Below, in pieces: positions 56,717 to 64,000 of a stretch of DNA of 64,000 nucleotides. Position numbers and translations under genes: made by a program. The notes beneath the pieces were generated by a model. The model did not search any database, had not been told where the DNA came from, and saw only the letters and a program-made list of their open reading frames with translations. Positions within the stretch are counted from its first letter, which is position 1. Each line of letters begins with the position of its first letter. This DNA comes from Acholoe squamosa (Eukaryota; Annelida; Polychaeta; Phyllodocida; Polynoidae). The stretch spans positions 41,330,002 to 41,394,001 of the forward strand of contig OX439046.1 of NCBI GenBank assembly GCA_949317995.1. The letters run 5' to 3'.

Positions 56717-57369
56717 ATGGCTCACTTTTGTCCTTTGCCTTTGTCCTTGACCGTTGGTCACAAAAGGCGTGAGGAGGTGTTTATTTCAGACATCAGGAGG
56801 GGCGTAGAAGAAGGTAAGGTGTGGGCTGTGTGGAAATTCTGTCATGAAAATTTCAACAGGGATCTTTACATCCCTCCTAAAAGTAACTTTAGACAATGCT
56901 TTCTGCAGAACCAAACCACTGCATTGGTTCCCAGTGGACCCTCTGTGAAAAAACTTATCTCAGAAAATGGGGAAAGTTTTTTTTCAGGTGTTCTTTTGGG
57001 ACCTGGTGCCATGGTACACTTAATGTCGAGACATTCCATTTCGTCTGGAAGTTCAAAAAAATCTTAGACAGACAAAAACCCTTTTTTCTCAGGGATCAAC
57101 CTTTGGGGGGAGGACCTGGTAATTCAGTTTTCATCGATTCTACTATGGTGAAGGCTTTAATTAAAGCCACTTTACTTCACCCAGACAAAATTACACACTC
57201 TCTATGTTCAAAGATTTTCTATGAAAGAGGATTCAGGACAGAGATTGGACACAATTACCATGGGTGCTGTCATGTTGTGAGAGTTATAATTGAAATAACT
57301 GCCTCCCATGAAAAAAGTCAGCTCAAGGTGGTAACAGCCTACCCCATATCTCATTTTTGGTCCTCCTAA
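56717..57369 (+). pseudogene. Unknown Polinton 2 protein (one frameshift)
   Basis: The likely ATG is at 56,717 (MAHFCPLPLSLTVGHKRREE). The first frame runs through LYIPPKSNFRQCFLQ. Coding then passes to another frame within about 56,990-57,067 and continues through NSVFIDSTMVKALIKATLL to a C-terminus ending LKVVTAYPISHFWSS at 57,369. I do not recognise the family with confidence. The ending VVTAYP is reminiscent of BECR-fold nuclease tails, but the catalytic context is not established. It is divergent from the SIM-motif gene and begins the plus-strand gene block. Confidence 0.5.
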
Positions 57370-57544
57370 TAAAACTGAAAAGAAATAAACGATGATCCTC
57401 CAGGTAAGGCCCCAGGGCTAAACCCACCCTTCAACATGTTTTCCCCTCTTTTCACCATGCTCGGCCACTGACCCTGACGTCTGTTTCGTCCTTGAGCAAT
57501 AAATCATTTCAGAAAAGTGCGATAAGGAAAGACTGACAGGTTTC
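57370..57544. other. Intergenic spacer
   Basis: No gene seen; includes an ATAAA signal near 57,387 and ends at the next TATA box. Confidence 0.4.
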
Positions 57545-57552
57545 TTATAAAG
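57545..57552 (+). promoter_or_regulatory. TATA box of DUF5662-like gene
   Basis: TTATAAAG lies 50 bp before the ATG at 57,602, the same spacing as the Polinton 1 polymerase promoter. Confidence 0.55.
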
Positions 57553-57601
57553 GTTAAACGGGGACTAAACCATCATTTGACACAACAACCTTCGCCCTAC
57601 C

Positions 57602-58222
57602 ATGCCGCGTTACTCCCTGCAGCGTGTATTAGAACAACGTCACCCCGACGACACTCAAGTCCTAACGTACATTAGGGAAAGAAAGGAAATTATATGTTGC
57701 TCTTCAAGCTGTTTCAGGTATGTGTGCAAATACTTGAAAGAAACTGTTCTTCACCGGAAAAAAATAAACTTAGTTTTTTCTTCAGTTGAATCAAGTTTTA
57801 TATCCAAAGACAGAAAAACCTTGAGGAAAATGGTTTTGAGGCATGACTTGTCAAAAATTTCAGCGTTGGAAACCTTGGGTTATGCCCTGATGTATGGAAG
57901 AAAGGAAAAGGGGCCACTGAAAAACCCCTTCCATTTGGAAGCATTGAAAGCGGCAGAAGATCATCACGCCAAAGAAAATACCCACCAACTTAACCAGCGT
58001 CTTGATTTCTTCATGTCTATTTTGGACCTTCTAGCTAAGTGCTTAGAAACCAAAACTTTGTTTTCCTCCTGCCCCATATTTCACATCCCATCATCGTCCC
58101 TGGATAGTTTCAGTGTGGAGGAGAAACAAAAAGTGTGGTTTTATCTGGCTATGTGGTGCACCCAGCTCACCTCCCTTACTCACTGTTTTCGCCACAATCA
58201 GCTCGCTTTACACACAATATGA
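57602..58222 (+). CDS. DUF5662-like protein (Polinton 2)
   Basis: Uninterrupted 206-codon gene starting MPRYSLQRVLEQRH. The core carries the pattern RHDLSKISALETLGYALMYG followed by ALKAAEDHHAKENTHQLN. That fits the DUF5662 family seen in phages and large DNA viruses (HDLSK, a Tyr-rich helix, then A-x-x-HH-x-x-N-x-H). The conserved Asp and His residues suggest a metal site, but the function of the family is not known to me. The C-terminal 70 residues are helical. It is preceded by its own TATA box. Intactness in an otherwise decayed element is notable. Confidence 0.65.
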   Translation: MPRYSLQRVLEQRHPDDTQVLTYIRERKEIICCSSSCFRYVCKYLKETVLHRKKINLVFSSVESSFISKDRKTLRKMVLRHDLSKISALETLGYALMYGRKEKGPLKNPFHLEALKAAEDHHAKENTHQLNQRLDFFMSILDLLAKCLETKTLFSSCPIFHIPSSSLDSFSVEEKQKVWFYLAMWCTQLTSLTHCFRHNQLALHTI

Positions 58223-58261
58223 TAACAAATTTAAATGAATGAAGAACGATGTAACAGGCTA

Positions 58262-58530
58262 AGCTAAAGAGGGGAATGTAATGGTAGGGTAATATAGGAC
58301 AGGGTAGAATAGGGTAGGATAACATAGGATAGGGGTAGGGTAGGGTAGGGTAGGGCTGGGTTGGGGTGGGTGTAAAAAACTATGGGGTGGGGGGGGTGGG
58401 GGCACCCCTCAAGTATGGGGGGTTTGGGGCTTGTTGGCCCGGTCTGGCCGCCCAAATAACCCACCTAACCGACCCACCCACCTAAACCACCCACCCACCT
58501 ACCCTACCCTACACTACCCTACCCTATATA
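58262..58530. repeat. G-rich (TAGGG)n then C-rich (CCCTA)n tracts
   Basis: The plus strand has repeated TAGGG/TAGGAT units and long G runs at 58,262-58,440, followed by C-rich ACCCACC/ACCCTACCCT units to 58,530. The two halves are roughly complementary and could fold back or form a G-quadruplex. They sit just before the TATA box of the Death-domain gene. Confidence 0.7.
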
Positions 58531-58590
58531 AGTTTACTGTATGCTTTCTAGCCTGTCATAACCTACCTACCTACCTACCTACCTACCTAA
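58524..58590 (+). promoter_or_regulatory. Promoter region of Polinton 2 Death-domain gene
   Basis: CTATATAAG (58,524-58,532) is a TATA box 85 bp before the ATG at 58,617. A seven-unit ACCT/CCTA tract (58,561-58,589) lies between them and ends 27 bp before the ATG, as in the two Polinton 1 genes. Confidence 0.65.
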
Positions 58591-58616
58591 CTTCCTGGAT
58601 ACCTTTTTTTGCTGCT

Positions 58617-59246
58617 ATGGAGTTTCACCTTTCGGACGAGTTGTTATTCAAGATCAGTGAAAAAATATCGGAAAAAGACTACCCTCGATTAGGGGTTTAT
58701 TTAGGACTCAGACTAAGTTTAATGGATTACATGGAAAAAACACCATCTCTTGGTTCTATGGGGAGAGAAATGCTCATATCATGGAACAGAAAGACCGTGC
58801 GTTGCAATTGGATGGTTTTAAGACATGCATTAAGTGACATAGGGCGTTACGATCTCTCTGAATATTGCAGATGGTACATGCAGTATTACAACGTAGTGGA
58901 TCATTGTGAAATACCTCCAGAACAGTGGAAAGTTGATACTTTGTTCGTGAACCTGGCAGACAAGTTAAAAATGCTTGACTGGAGAAAATTGGGAACACAA
59001 CTGGGGTTTACCCAGTGTGAACTTGATGTGATAAACACCCCTGTTCCAGGGAAAAAAGGTGTCACAAATCCTGTTTTTGAAGTACTAATGGTGTGGAAAC
59101 ATAGAGAAATATCTCATCCAAGTTGTCTTATAGCCAGTCTAAACAACATGGGGCTTTTTGACGTAGCTCTTTACGTGGAAGGATTAAGAGAGGGTTCTTC
59201 TGACTTAAAAGAGGACGAGGCGGCTCCTTTGGGCACTTTGGTTTAA
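58617..59246 (+). CDS. Tandem Death-domain protein (Polinton 2)
   Basis: Intact 209-residue protein from MEFHLSDELLFKISEK. Two similar six-helix modules are visible. Module 1 (about residues 5-85) has KDYPRLGVYLGL, MLISWNRKTVRCNWMVLRHA and LSDIGRYDLSEYC. Module 2 (about 105-200) has LDWRKLGTQLGF, VFEVLMVWKHREISHPSCL and LNNMGLFDVALYVEG. The W-x-x-LG start, the central L/M-x-x-W helix and the final L-x-x-x-G-x-x-x-hydrophobic helix are the Death-domain pattern. Such a protein could join or decoy host adaptor complexes; this is inference. No caspase, TIR or kinase domain is attached. It ends 13 bp before the ATPase start. Confidence 0.8.
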   Translation: MEFHLSDELLFKISEKISEKDYPRLGVYLGLRLSLMDYMEKTPSLGSMGREMLISWNRKTVRCNWMVLRHALSDIGRYDLSEYCRWYMQYYNVVDHCEIPPEQWKVDTLFVNLADKLKMLDWRKLGTQLGFTQCELDVINTPVPGKKGVTNPVFEVLMVWKHREISHPSCLIASLNNMGLFDVALYVEGLREGSSDLKEDEAAPLGTLV

Positions 59247-59259
59247 GATTTCATCCAAC

Positions 59260-59943
59260 ATGGATCACAAGGAAGAGGAGATCATTTTTGACCCACGTCT
59301 ACAAAGTCCCTTCACTATGATAATAGCTGGACCTACTTCTTGTGGAAAAAGTCAACTTGTTTTCAAGTTGATTAAAGATGAGCTGGTAACTCCAAAAATA
59401 CATGACATACACTACTGCTACAGTCAATAGCAAGATGGATTCGACGAAATGGTAAAGTTGGGTGTTAAGTTCAACAAAGGGCTTCTTTCAGAAGACTTTT
59501 TGTTTGAGGATAAAAGAGACGTGACTAAACATGGACTAGTCATAATAGACGACCTGATGGATCCCGAGTACGTTCCTACCATAATGAAGCTTTTCACTGT
59601 GGGCTCTCACCATCGCAGTTTTAGTGTAATTTTTATTACACAAAACTTGTTTTTTAACAATCCTGCCTTCAGAACATTAAGCTTGAATGCACACTACCTA
59701 GTTGTTTTTAAGAACCCTAGTGACATGAGTCAAATAGGACACATCAGCAAACAGGCCTTCCCTGGACAAAAATCCTTTTTGACGGAGGTATATAACTCAG
59801 AAACCAAAGAGAAGCATTCATACATCCTATTGGACTTTAAGCAGAGCACACCTAACGAGCTTAGGGTAAGGAACAGCATAACAACTCCTTGGAATACCTT
59901 GGTTTTCATTCCTAAAGCTTCTGCTTCGAAAAGAAAACGATAA
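59260..59943 (+). pseudogene. Genome-packaging ATPase (FtsK/HerA type) with one in-frame stop
   Basis: A 227-codon frame starting MDHKEEEIIFDPRLQ. The Walker A loop is IIAGPTSCGKSQLV (about residues 21-34). A single TAG at 59,428-59,430 interrupts it at codon 57, after HYCYSQ. The frame then continues unshifted through the Walker B strand HGLVIIDDLMD, the sensor SVIFITQNLFF and YILLDFKQSTPNELRVR. Polinton ATPases of this type are 200-260 residues. The protein would pump DNA into capsids. The lone stop is either a recent inactivating mutation or a sequencing error. Confidence 0.92.
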
Positions 59944-59944
59944 A

Positions 59945-60309
59945 ATGGTGACCAAAAGATCTGCTTCTGGAGGAAATTAAAAATTTTAAGGAAGCATTAC
60001 CACTTGTTGAAACACATATCCAAGTGTTCCTCGGCAGAGTGTTCCCACATCATTAAAGGTCTCAGCGATGAGGTTATCAGGTTGATGAGTCAAATTTGTG
60101 TCCACGTTATGAACAAAAACCTGTTCCGTAATGAATCAGACGCAGTTAAACGTCTAACGCCCTACAAGAAAAAACTGAAGACAGTCACAAGGCACAAGGC
60201 TACCGTAAAGCAGAAGAGGAAAACCTTTGAGCAAAAGGGTGGATTTTTCGGAACCATTTTGGTTCTAGCCTTACCCCTGATAACAGGTCTCATAGGAGCA
60301 CGTCGATAA
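59945..60309 (+). pseudogene. Small basic Polinton protein with hydrophobic tail (frameshifted)
   Basis: ATG at 59,945 (MVTKRSASGGN) runs into a stop after 11 codons. A frame change leads into LKHISKCSSAECSHIIKGLSDEV, a Lys/Arg-rich helix (LKTVTRHKATVKQKRKTFEQKGG) and a final hydrophobic stretch GGFFGTILVLALPLITGLIG. Short proteins of this build sit next to the ATPase in many Polintons. Function is unknown; a virion-associated or DNA-binding role is a guess. Confidence 0.65.
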
Positions 60310-60314
60310 GAATC

Positions 60315-61253
60315 ATGTCTTATTCAAGGATGGCCCTCGTAAGGGCGGATCTTGTTCCCCAAGAAAAAAACCCTTCTCCTGTTGCTCCTACCTCTCCTCC
60401 CCAGCCTGGACCTAGTGTTCAAGACCAGTACTACAGCACTCAACTTTTAAGAGAAGGTTTAACTCCTGATTCCAGCCTGGTTCAAGTCCTGAACCACCTT
60501 CAAAGTAAAGCACACGAGGTGCTTAACTCTCCTAACCTCAAACTGAAGGAAAAGTTAAGACAGTACAATCAACTTATGATAAAGTCGGGAATTTTAACTA
60601 AAAAAGCCAAGGCCTTAGGACAACGTAGGCAAGGTCCCTATCCTGGTCGAGCAGTAGGACAAGGACCTGCAGCAGCAGCAGCAGCAAGGGGTATAAACAA
60701 TACTTTAGAAGACACCGACGACGAAGACGACACTTTCACAGAGACTAGAGACGTTTCACAACTTCCTGACGATTCAGACGGAGAGAGTGTAGACGAAATT
60801 AAAGGGGGTGAAGGATTTGGACCTTGTGCAAGAGACAACACAGTGGGCATGGACGCCGACATTAAAGAAAGAATACCTGCCACTTACAGAACGACTGCTA
60901 AAAATCTCTACACAGAATTATCTCGTCATGGAAGTGAGATATTGAATTGGAACAGAGACGGGGAAATATATGTCAACGGGGAACGTGTCCCTGGAACGGA
61001 CATAACAGATTTGTTAGCTTTTGCTGCCAGACCAAAGTCGTTGAGGAAGGACCAACCTAAAGGAAGCCAGGTTTTCATAAGAGCAGTTAAAAGGTTGAAC
61101 CCCACCTTAAAATTTGTCAAAAACAAGTCGGCTTTTGCAGGACACAGTCCTTCTTTTGCTGCCATTCCCTTGAAGAAGGCATCCCCTATCAAGAAGAGGA
61201 AAGTAAGTCAAAAAGGAACTGGACGTAAGTTAATATGGCGCACCAGGCTTTGA
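60315..61253 (+). CDS. Conserved Polinton protein of unknown function, 312 aa
   Basis: Uninterrupted gene starting MSYSRMALVRADLVPQEK. The Pro-rich start is followed by a helical pair (SSLVQVLNHLQSKAHEVLN; EKLRQYNQLMIKSG). An alanine run and a very acidic stretch (TDDEDDTFTETRDVS) come next. The C-terminal domain, TTAKNLYTELSRHGSEILNW plus DGEIYVNGERVPGTDITDLL, looks like the module found in a frequently annotated Polinton ORF. It ends with basic residues (PIKKRKVSQKG) and overlaps the integrase start by 19 bp. Probably virion- or DNA-associated; not established. Confidence 0.68.
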   Translation: MSYSRMALVRADLVPQEKNPSPVAPTSPPQPGPSVQDQYYSTQLLREGLTPDSSLVQVLNHLQSKAHEVLNSPNLKLKEKLRQYNQLMIKSGILTKKAKALGQRRQGPYPGRAVGQGPAAAAAARGINNTLEDTDDEDDTFTETRDVSQLPDDSDGESVDEIKGGEGFGPCARDNTVGMDADIKERIPATYRTTAKNLYTELSRHGSEILNWNRDGEIYVNGERVPGTDITDLLAFAARPKSLRKDQPKGSQVFIRAVKRLNPTLKFVKNKSAFAGHSPSFAAIPLKKASPIKKRKVSQKGTGRKLIWRTRL

Positions 61254-62340
61254 AGAAAGATGTCCTCAGGTTTTACACAGATCCTAAACAACCTGGAAGT
61301 TTCACCAGTGTATCTAAACTTCAACGTCATCACTTCAAGAAAACAAAGAAAAAAAACATAGAACAAGCTTTGGAAGATGTAGACGCATACACCAGACACA
61401 AACCTTACAAGAAAAATTTCCTAGAAGAAAAACACAAACATGGGGCATAGACAAACAGTGGCAACTTGATCTTATAGACATGCAAGAATTTTCAAAGGAA
61501 AACAAAGGATACCAGTACATTCTAGCGGGAATAGACGTGTTTTCAAGGTATGGTTTTGGGCAACCTGTGAAAAGTAAGAGAGCTGATGACGTCACAGAGG
61601 CTTTAAAAAAATGAGCAAAGAAAGAAAACCTCAACAAGTTCAAACTGACAAGGGGAAAGAGTTTGTCAACAAAATTTTTAAGAAACACTGTGAAGATCAA
61701 AACATCAATTTTTTTCACTGGAGAAAACGACGACGTGAAGTGTGCCTTAGCTGAAAGGTTCAACTCTACTATTAAAGGAAAAATGTGGAGATGTTTCTCT
61801 CATTTTAATAACTACAAATGGGTTGACTTGCTACCCGACTTGGTTAAGTCCTACAATCTAACTTACCACAAAACCTTAGGAGCTGCCCCTTCAGACATAA
61901 ATGAAGACAACTCAGAAGTCTTGTTTTACAGGTTGTATGATCAACCTCAAAAGAAAAAAGTTCCTGTCCTTAAGTTGAAGAAAAAAAATCAAGTGCGACA
62001 AAGAAAACATTCAACAGAGGGTACGAACCTAACTGGACAGAGGAAATATACACAGTGGACGGTGTTTCACCCAAAGGCTACCACCTCAAAGATCTCCTTG
62101 GAGAAGAGATAAAAGGAAGCTTCTACGAGCCTGAAGTTCAGAAGGTGCAAGCCCATCACGGAAGACGCTACAACACAGAAAAAATAGTTTAATACAGAGG
62201 AAAAGGCAAGAAAAGAGAAGCCTTGATCAAGTGGAAGGGTTATGGAGACAACCCAGCTAACACAACTCTCTTGGCAGAGGGAGAAAACGACGTGAAAAAC
62301 AACCTCTGCACTGTGGTAGCTTTATTAAACAAACGCAGAA
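61235..62340 (+). pseudogene. Retroviral-type integrase with chromodomain (frameshifted)
   Basis: The start is ATG at 61,235 (MAHQALKKDVLRFYTD). A frame change at about 61,430 leads to the catalytic core: QWQLDLIDMQEFS (first Asp) and GYQYILAGIDVFSRYG. A stop at 61,612 and two further frame changes surround TDKGKEF (second Asp, about 61,650) and CALAERFNSTIKGKMWR (Glu, about 61,743). After another break near 62,090, a chromodomain-like ALIKWKGYGDNPANT appears (about 62,220). Polinton integrases insert the element and carry such a chromodomain. At least four lesions make it inactive. Confidence 0.9.
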
Positions 62341-63428
62341 GAGATTTTTTTCCTCTGGGAAAACCAGGAGCCCATAGTGTCTTCAGTAGATCTTCAAGCT
62401 CTACATCGAATCTAACAGCCCAATCTGCTTTGAAAAGAGGAGTGAAAATAACGAAGAACCTACGTCATGTCGACCCTGTGGGACCGACTGAAACCATTCC
62501 TCCTGCTGGTCCTGAAAGTGAAAGTCCACAAACTCCTGCTGCTGCGCCTGAGACGCCATCTGAAGGATTCACTCCTAACCAACCGACGCCAGAAGAGGAG
62601 GAAAAGGAGGAGGAGGAGGATAAGGGGGAACGTGGCACGGCAGGCAGAGAGAAGAGGGAAATATCGCCAGCTGTAGCTGAAGTGATGTCTATGGATGAGA
62701 GGGGTAAAAGGTCTCTTTCTTATTTCGAAGAAAATGCCGTCTTCACAGACTCTGCTCATGTTTCTCCTCTGTCTCCCAGTCAGTTACAGGCTGTGAAAAT
62801 ATCTACACGCTTCAAAGAAATAAGTAGATTCCTCTCTAAGTATTACTTCAAGGAAGGGAGTACCTACAATATGTTTGCCTTAGAAGGTGTGAACCTGGAA
62901 AGCAACTCAGAGTTGATAGGATACTTGAACAGGACCATAAATAAACTACAGAGCATGTTGGTAAGAAAACTAAGAAACTACAGGAAAAACATCAAAGCCA
63001 CCGTGTTTCACTACAACAAATATACAATGAAAAGTGTAGTTTCCTTGCCTCCTGGTGTTGTCATGCAACTCCCAGAAAACTTAGGGAAACAATTAGGTTT
63101 CGACGGAAGTGTTTTCCTAAGTGGTAAGACACAAAGCCCCTACGTGGTAGACCTTCAGAACAAAAGTCGATGTGCTTTCATGTACTCTGACATAGTGAAG
63201 CACAGTCTAGTGGGTGATTCTAAAGCACCCCTTCTGAGGCAAATCAACATAAATCGCTACAACGGTGACATGCAAACCATAAGTTTTCAAAACTTGATAT
63301 ATCTGCCAGTCACTAAAACCACCTTCAGACAGGTAGGCATATACTTAAGAGACAAGACCGGGGAACCAATACCATTTGAAAGCGGATCAATGTCGGTGGT
63401 ACTTGCCTTCAGACCTCTTCTAGGATAG
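62341..63428 (+). CDS. Penton / minor capsid protein (Polinton 2)
   Basis: The frame is continuous with the integrase chromodomain upstream, so the true start is uncertain; ATG at 62,685 (MSMDERGKRSLSYFEE) is the best candidate and there is no earlier in-frame ATG after the chromodomain. An acidic Pro/Glu-rich stretch (about 62,480-62,640) precedes it. The C-terminal part has AFMYSDIVKHSLVGD, APLLRQININ, LIYLPVTKTTFRQVG and IYLRDKTGEPIPFE then VVLAFRP, matching the conserved ending of Polinton minor capsid (penton) proteins with a jelly-roll fold. It would form capsid vertices. Open throughout. Confidence 0.78.
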
Positions 63429-63440
63429 GGGTATACAACC

Positions 63441-63911
63441 ATGCTTCACTACTATGGAACCCCTCCCTACCTGGCCCCTAGGGGTCAGTATGCTGAATAC
63501 TACAGAAAATCACAGTTTGGGAACGGCGCATTACCGGCATACGGAGGAAGGGGCAGACAAAGAGGACATGGACTGGGATCGTTAATCAGTGGTTTACTGA
63601 GAGGAGCTGTTCCCCTCTTGAGTACTATAGGACGCTCAGCTGCCAAATCTGCAGGTAAAGCCTTGCTTTCTACAGGAGCTGGAGTGTTGTCAGATGTGGT
63701 AGCAGGAAAAGGTTTCAAGAAAAGTGTAGTTAGGAGAAGTAAAGCAACAGGAAAGGAGTTACTGAAAAGGGCTGCTTCATCTGCTCAAGGATACATAAAA
63801 GGTACATCTGGACATCCTCCAGCCAAACGACGAGCAACCGGCAAGCGTGGAGGACGTAAGGGGCAACGAGGTAAAGGTAGAGGTCAAGGCAGAGGAAACA
63901 CCTTGTTCTAG
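63441..63911 (+). CDS. pVI-like basic virion protein (Polinton 2)
   Basis: Intact 156-residue gene starting MLHYYGTPPYLAPRGQ, 12 bp after the penton stop. After a Gly/Tyr/Arg-rich start comes an amphipathic segment, LGSLISGLLRGAVPLLSTIG, then Ala/Lys repeats and a very basic Gly/Arg tail (GKRGGRKGQRGKGRGQGRG). Adintovirus and adenovirus minor core or membrane-lytic proteins have this build and the same position before the major capsid gene. Role inferred from position and composition. Confidence 0.7.
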   Translation: MLHYYGTPPYLAPRGQYAEYYRKSQFGNGALPAYGGRGRQRGHGLGSLISGLLRGAVPLLSTIGRSAAKSAGKALLSTGAGVLSDVVAGKGFKKSVVRRSKATGKELLKRAASSAQGYIKGTSGHPPAKRRATGKRGGRKGQRGKGRGQGRGNTLF

Positions 63912-63913
63912 TC

Positions 63914-64000
63914 ATGAGTCTCATTCATCCGAAGGGTCAGGTATGTGCAGTAGGAGAACTAGATCTACACGCCTTACCTGTCACTCAAAAGGACATTTTA
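63914..64000 (+). CDS. Major capsid protein, N-terminal fragment (runs off window)
   Basis: ATG two bases after the pVI-like stop opens MSLIHPKGQVCAVGELDLH, then ALPVTQKDIL. The Glu-Leu-Asp-Leu...Pro-x-Thr-Gln start, and its place after penton and pVI-like genes, match the Polinton double-jelly-roll major capsid protein. Only 29 codons are visible, so the call leans on gene order. Confidence 0.6.
   Translation, partial: MSLIHPKGQVCAVGELDLHALPVTQKDIL

Larger units (their letters stand above)
44645..64000. mobile_element. Polinton/Maverick (adintovirus-like) element 2, partial
   Basis: Carries the Polinton core set: PolB, packaging ATPase, integrase with chromodomain, penton and the start of the major capsid gene, plus accessory genes. 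The right side is outside the window. The left terminal inverted repeat was not identified, so the left boundary is only the last recognisable gene. Several core genes have stops or frameshifts, so this is an old genomic copy. Confidence 0.92.

Noticed and set aside
58262-58440. Interstitial telomere
   Set aside because: Units are irregular TAGGG/TAGGAT pentamers and hexamers, not an array of TTAGGG, and lie within a Polinton.

Overview
This window looks like mobile-element-rich chromosomal DNA from a metazoan. I see no intact host gene. The evidence for an animal is the combination of Ty3/gypsy, tyrosine-recombinase (Ngaro/PAT-type) and non-LTR retroelements with two Polinton/Maverick (adintovirus-like) elements. 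The Polintons carry animal-type signalling domains (BIR, Death) and TATA promoters. The repeat families suggest an aquatic invertebrate, possibly a mollusc, but the species cannot be fixed from sequence alone.

Layout. 1-7,370: non-coding repeats, namely a 42-unit 36-bp minisatellite, a foldback (MITE-like) element, microsatellites, and a 1.35-kb cluster of about 20 copies of a 15-bp palindrome (ATGCCCTNAGGGCAT type). 7,529-19,226: a degraded gypsy element with LTRs, PBS, gag, protease, RT, RNase H, integrase, an unusual third ORF with a zinc-finger-like segment after pol, and a tRNA-Asp-like sequence on an extended stem before the polypurine tract. 18,264-31,465: a tandem duplication of a 6,601-bp unit. 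It holds the 3' end of the gypsy element, a solo LTR, a promoter-like module and most of a minus-strand Ngaro-like element. The full 5' end of that element continues to 32,690, giving the diagnostic split-direct-repeat plan A1-ORFs-B1-A2-B2.

32,930-38,760: Polinton fragment 1, with a BIR (IAP-like) gene and a broken Death-domain gene on the minus strand, diverging from a broken protein-primed DNA polymerase B on the plus strand. 38,810-41,170: a diverged inverted copy of the repeat family that flanks the Ngaro element; it preserves the empty target site of the solo LTR. 41,171-44,600: mostly unrecognised, with two foldbacks and a module of palindromic transcription-factor-like sites.

44,645-64,000 (runs off the window): Polinton 2. 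From left to right it has a Cys-rich unknown, PolB with an OTU-like N-terminal domain (frameshifted), an intact LINE plus a SINE-like sequence inserted into it, a protein with three SUMO-interaction-like motifs, an unknown, a DUF5662-like protein, a tandem Death-domain protein, the packaging ATPase (one in-frame stop), two small conserved Polinton proteins, a chromodomain integrase (frameshifted), the penton/minor capsid protein, a pVI-like basic protein and the first codons of the major capsid protein.

The most interesting biology is the Polinton accessory set. Both elements carry tandem Death-domain proteins next to other candidate host-modulating genes (BIR-only IAP, OTU, SIM-rich protein). 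The BIR and Death-domain genes share a TATA box plus a CCTA/CCTG tetranucleotide tract just before the start codon. These copies are inactivated genomic relics; only breaks and domains are described.
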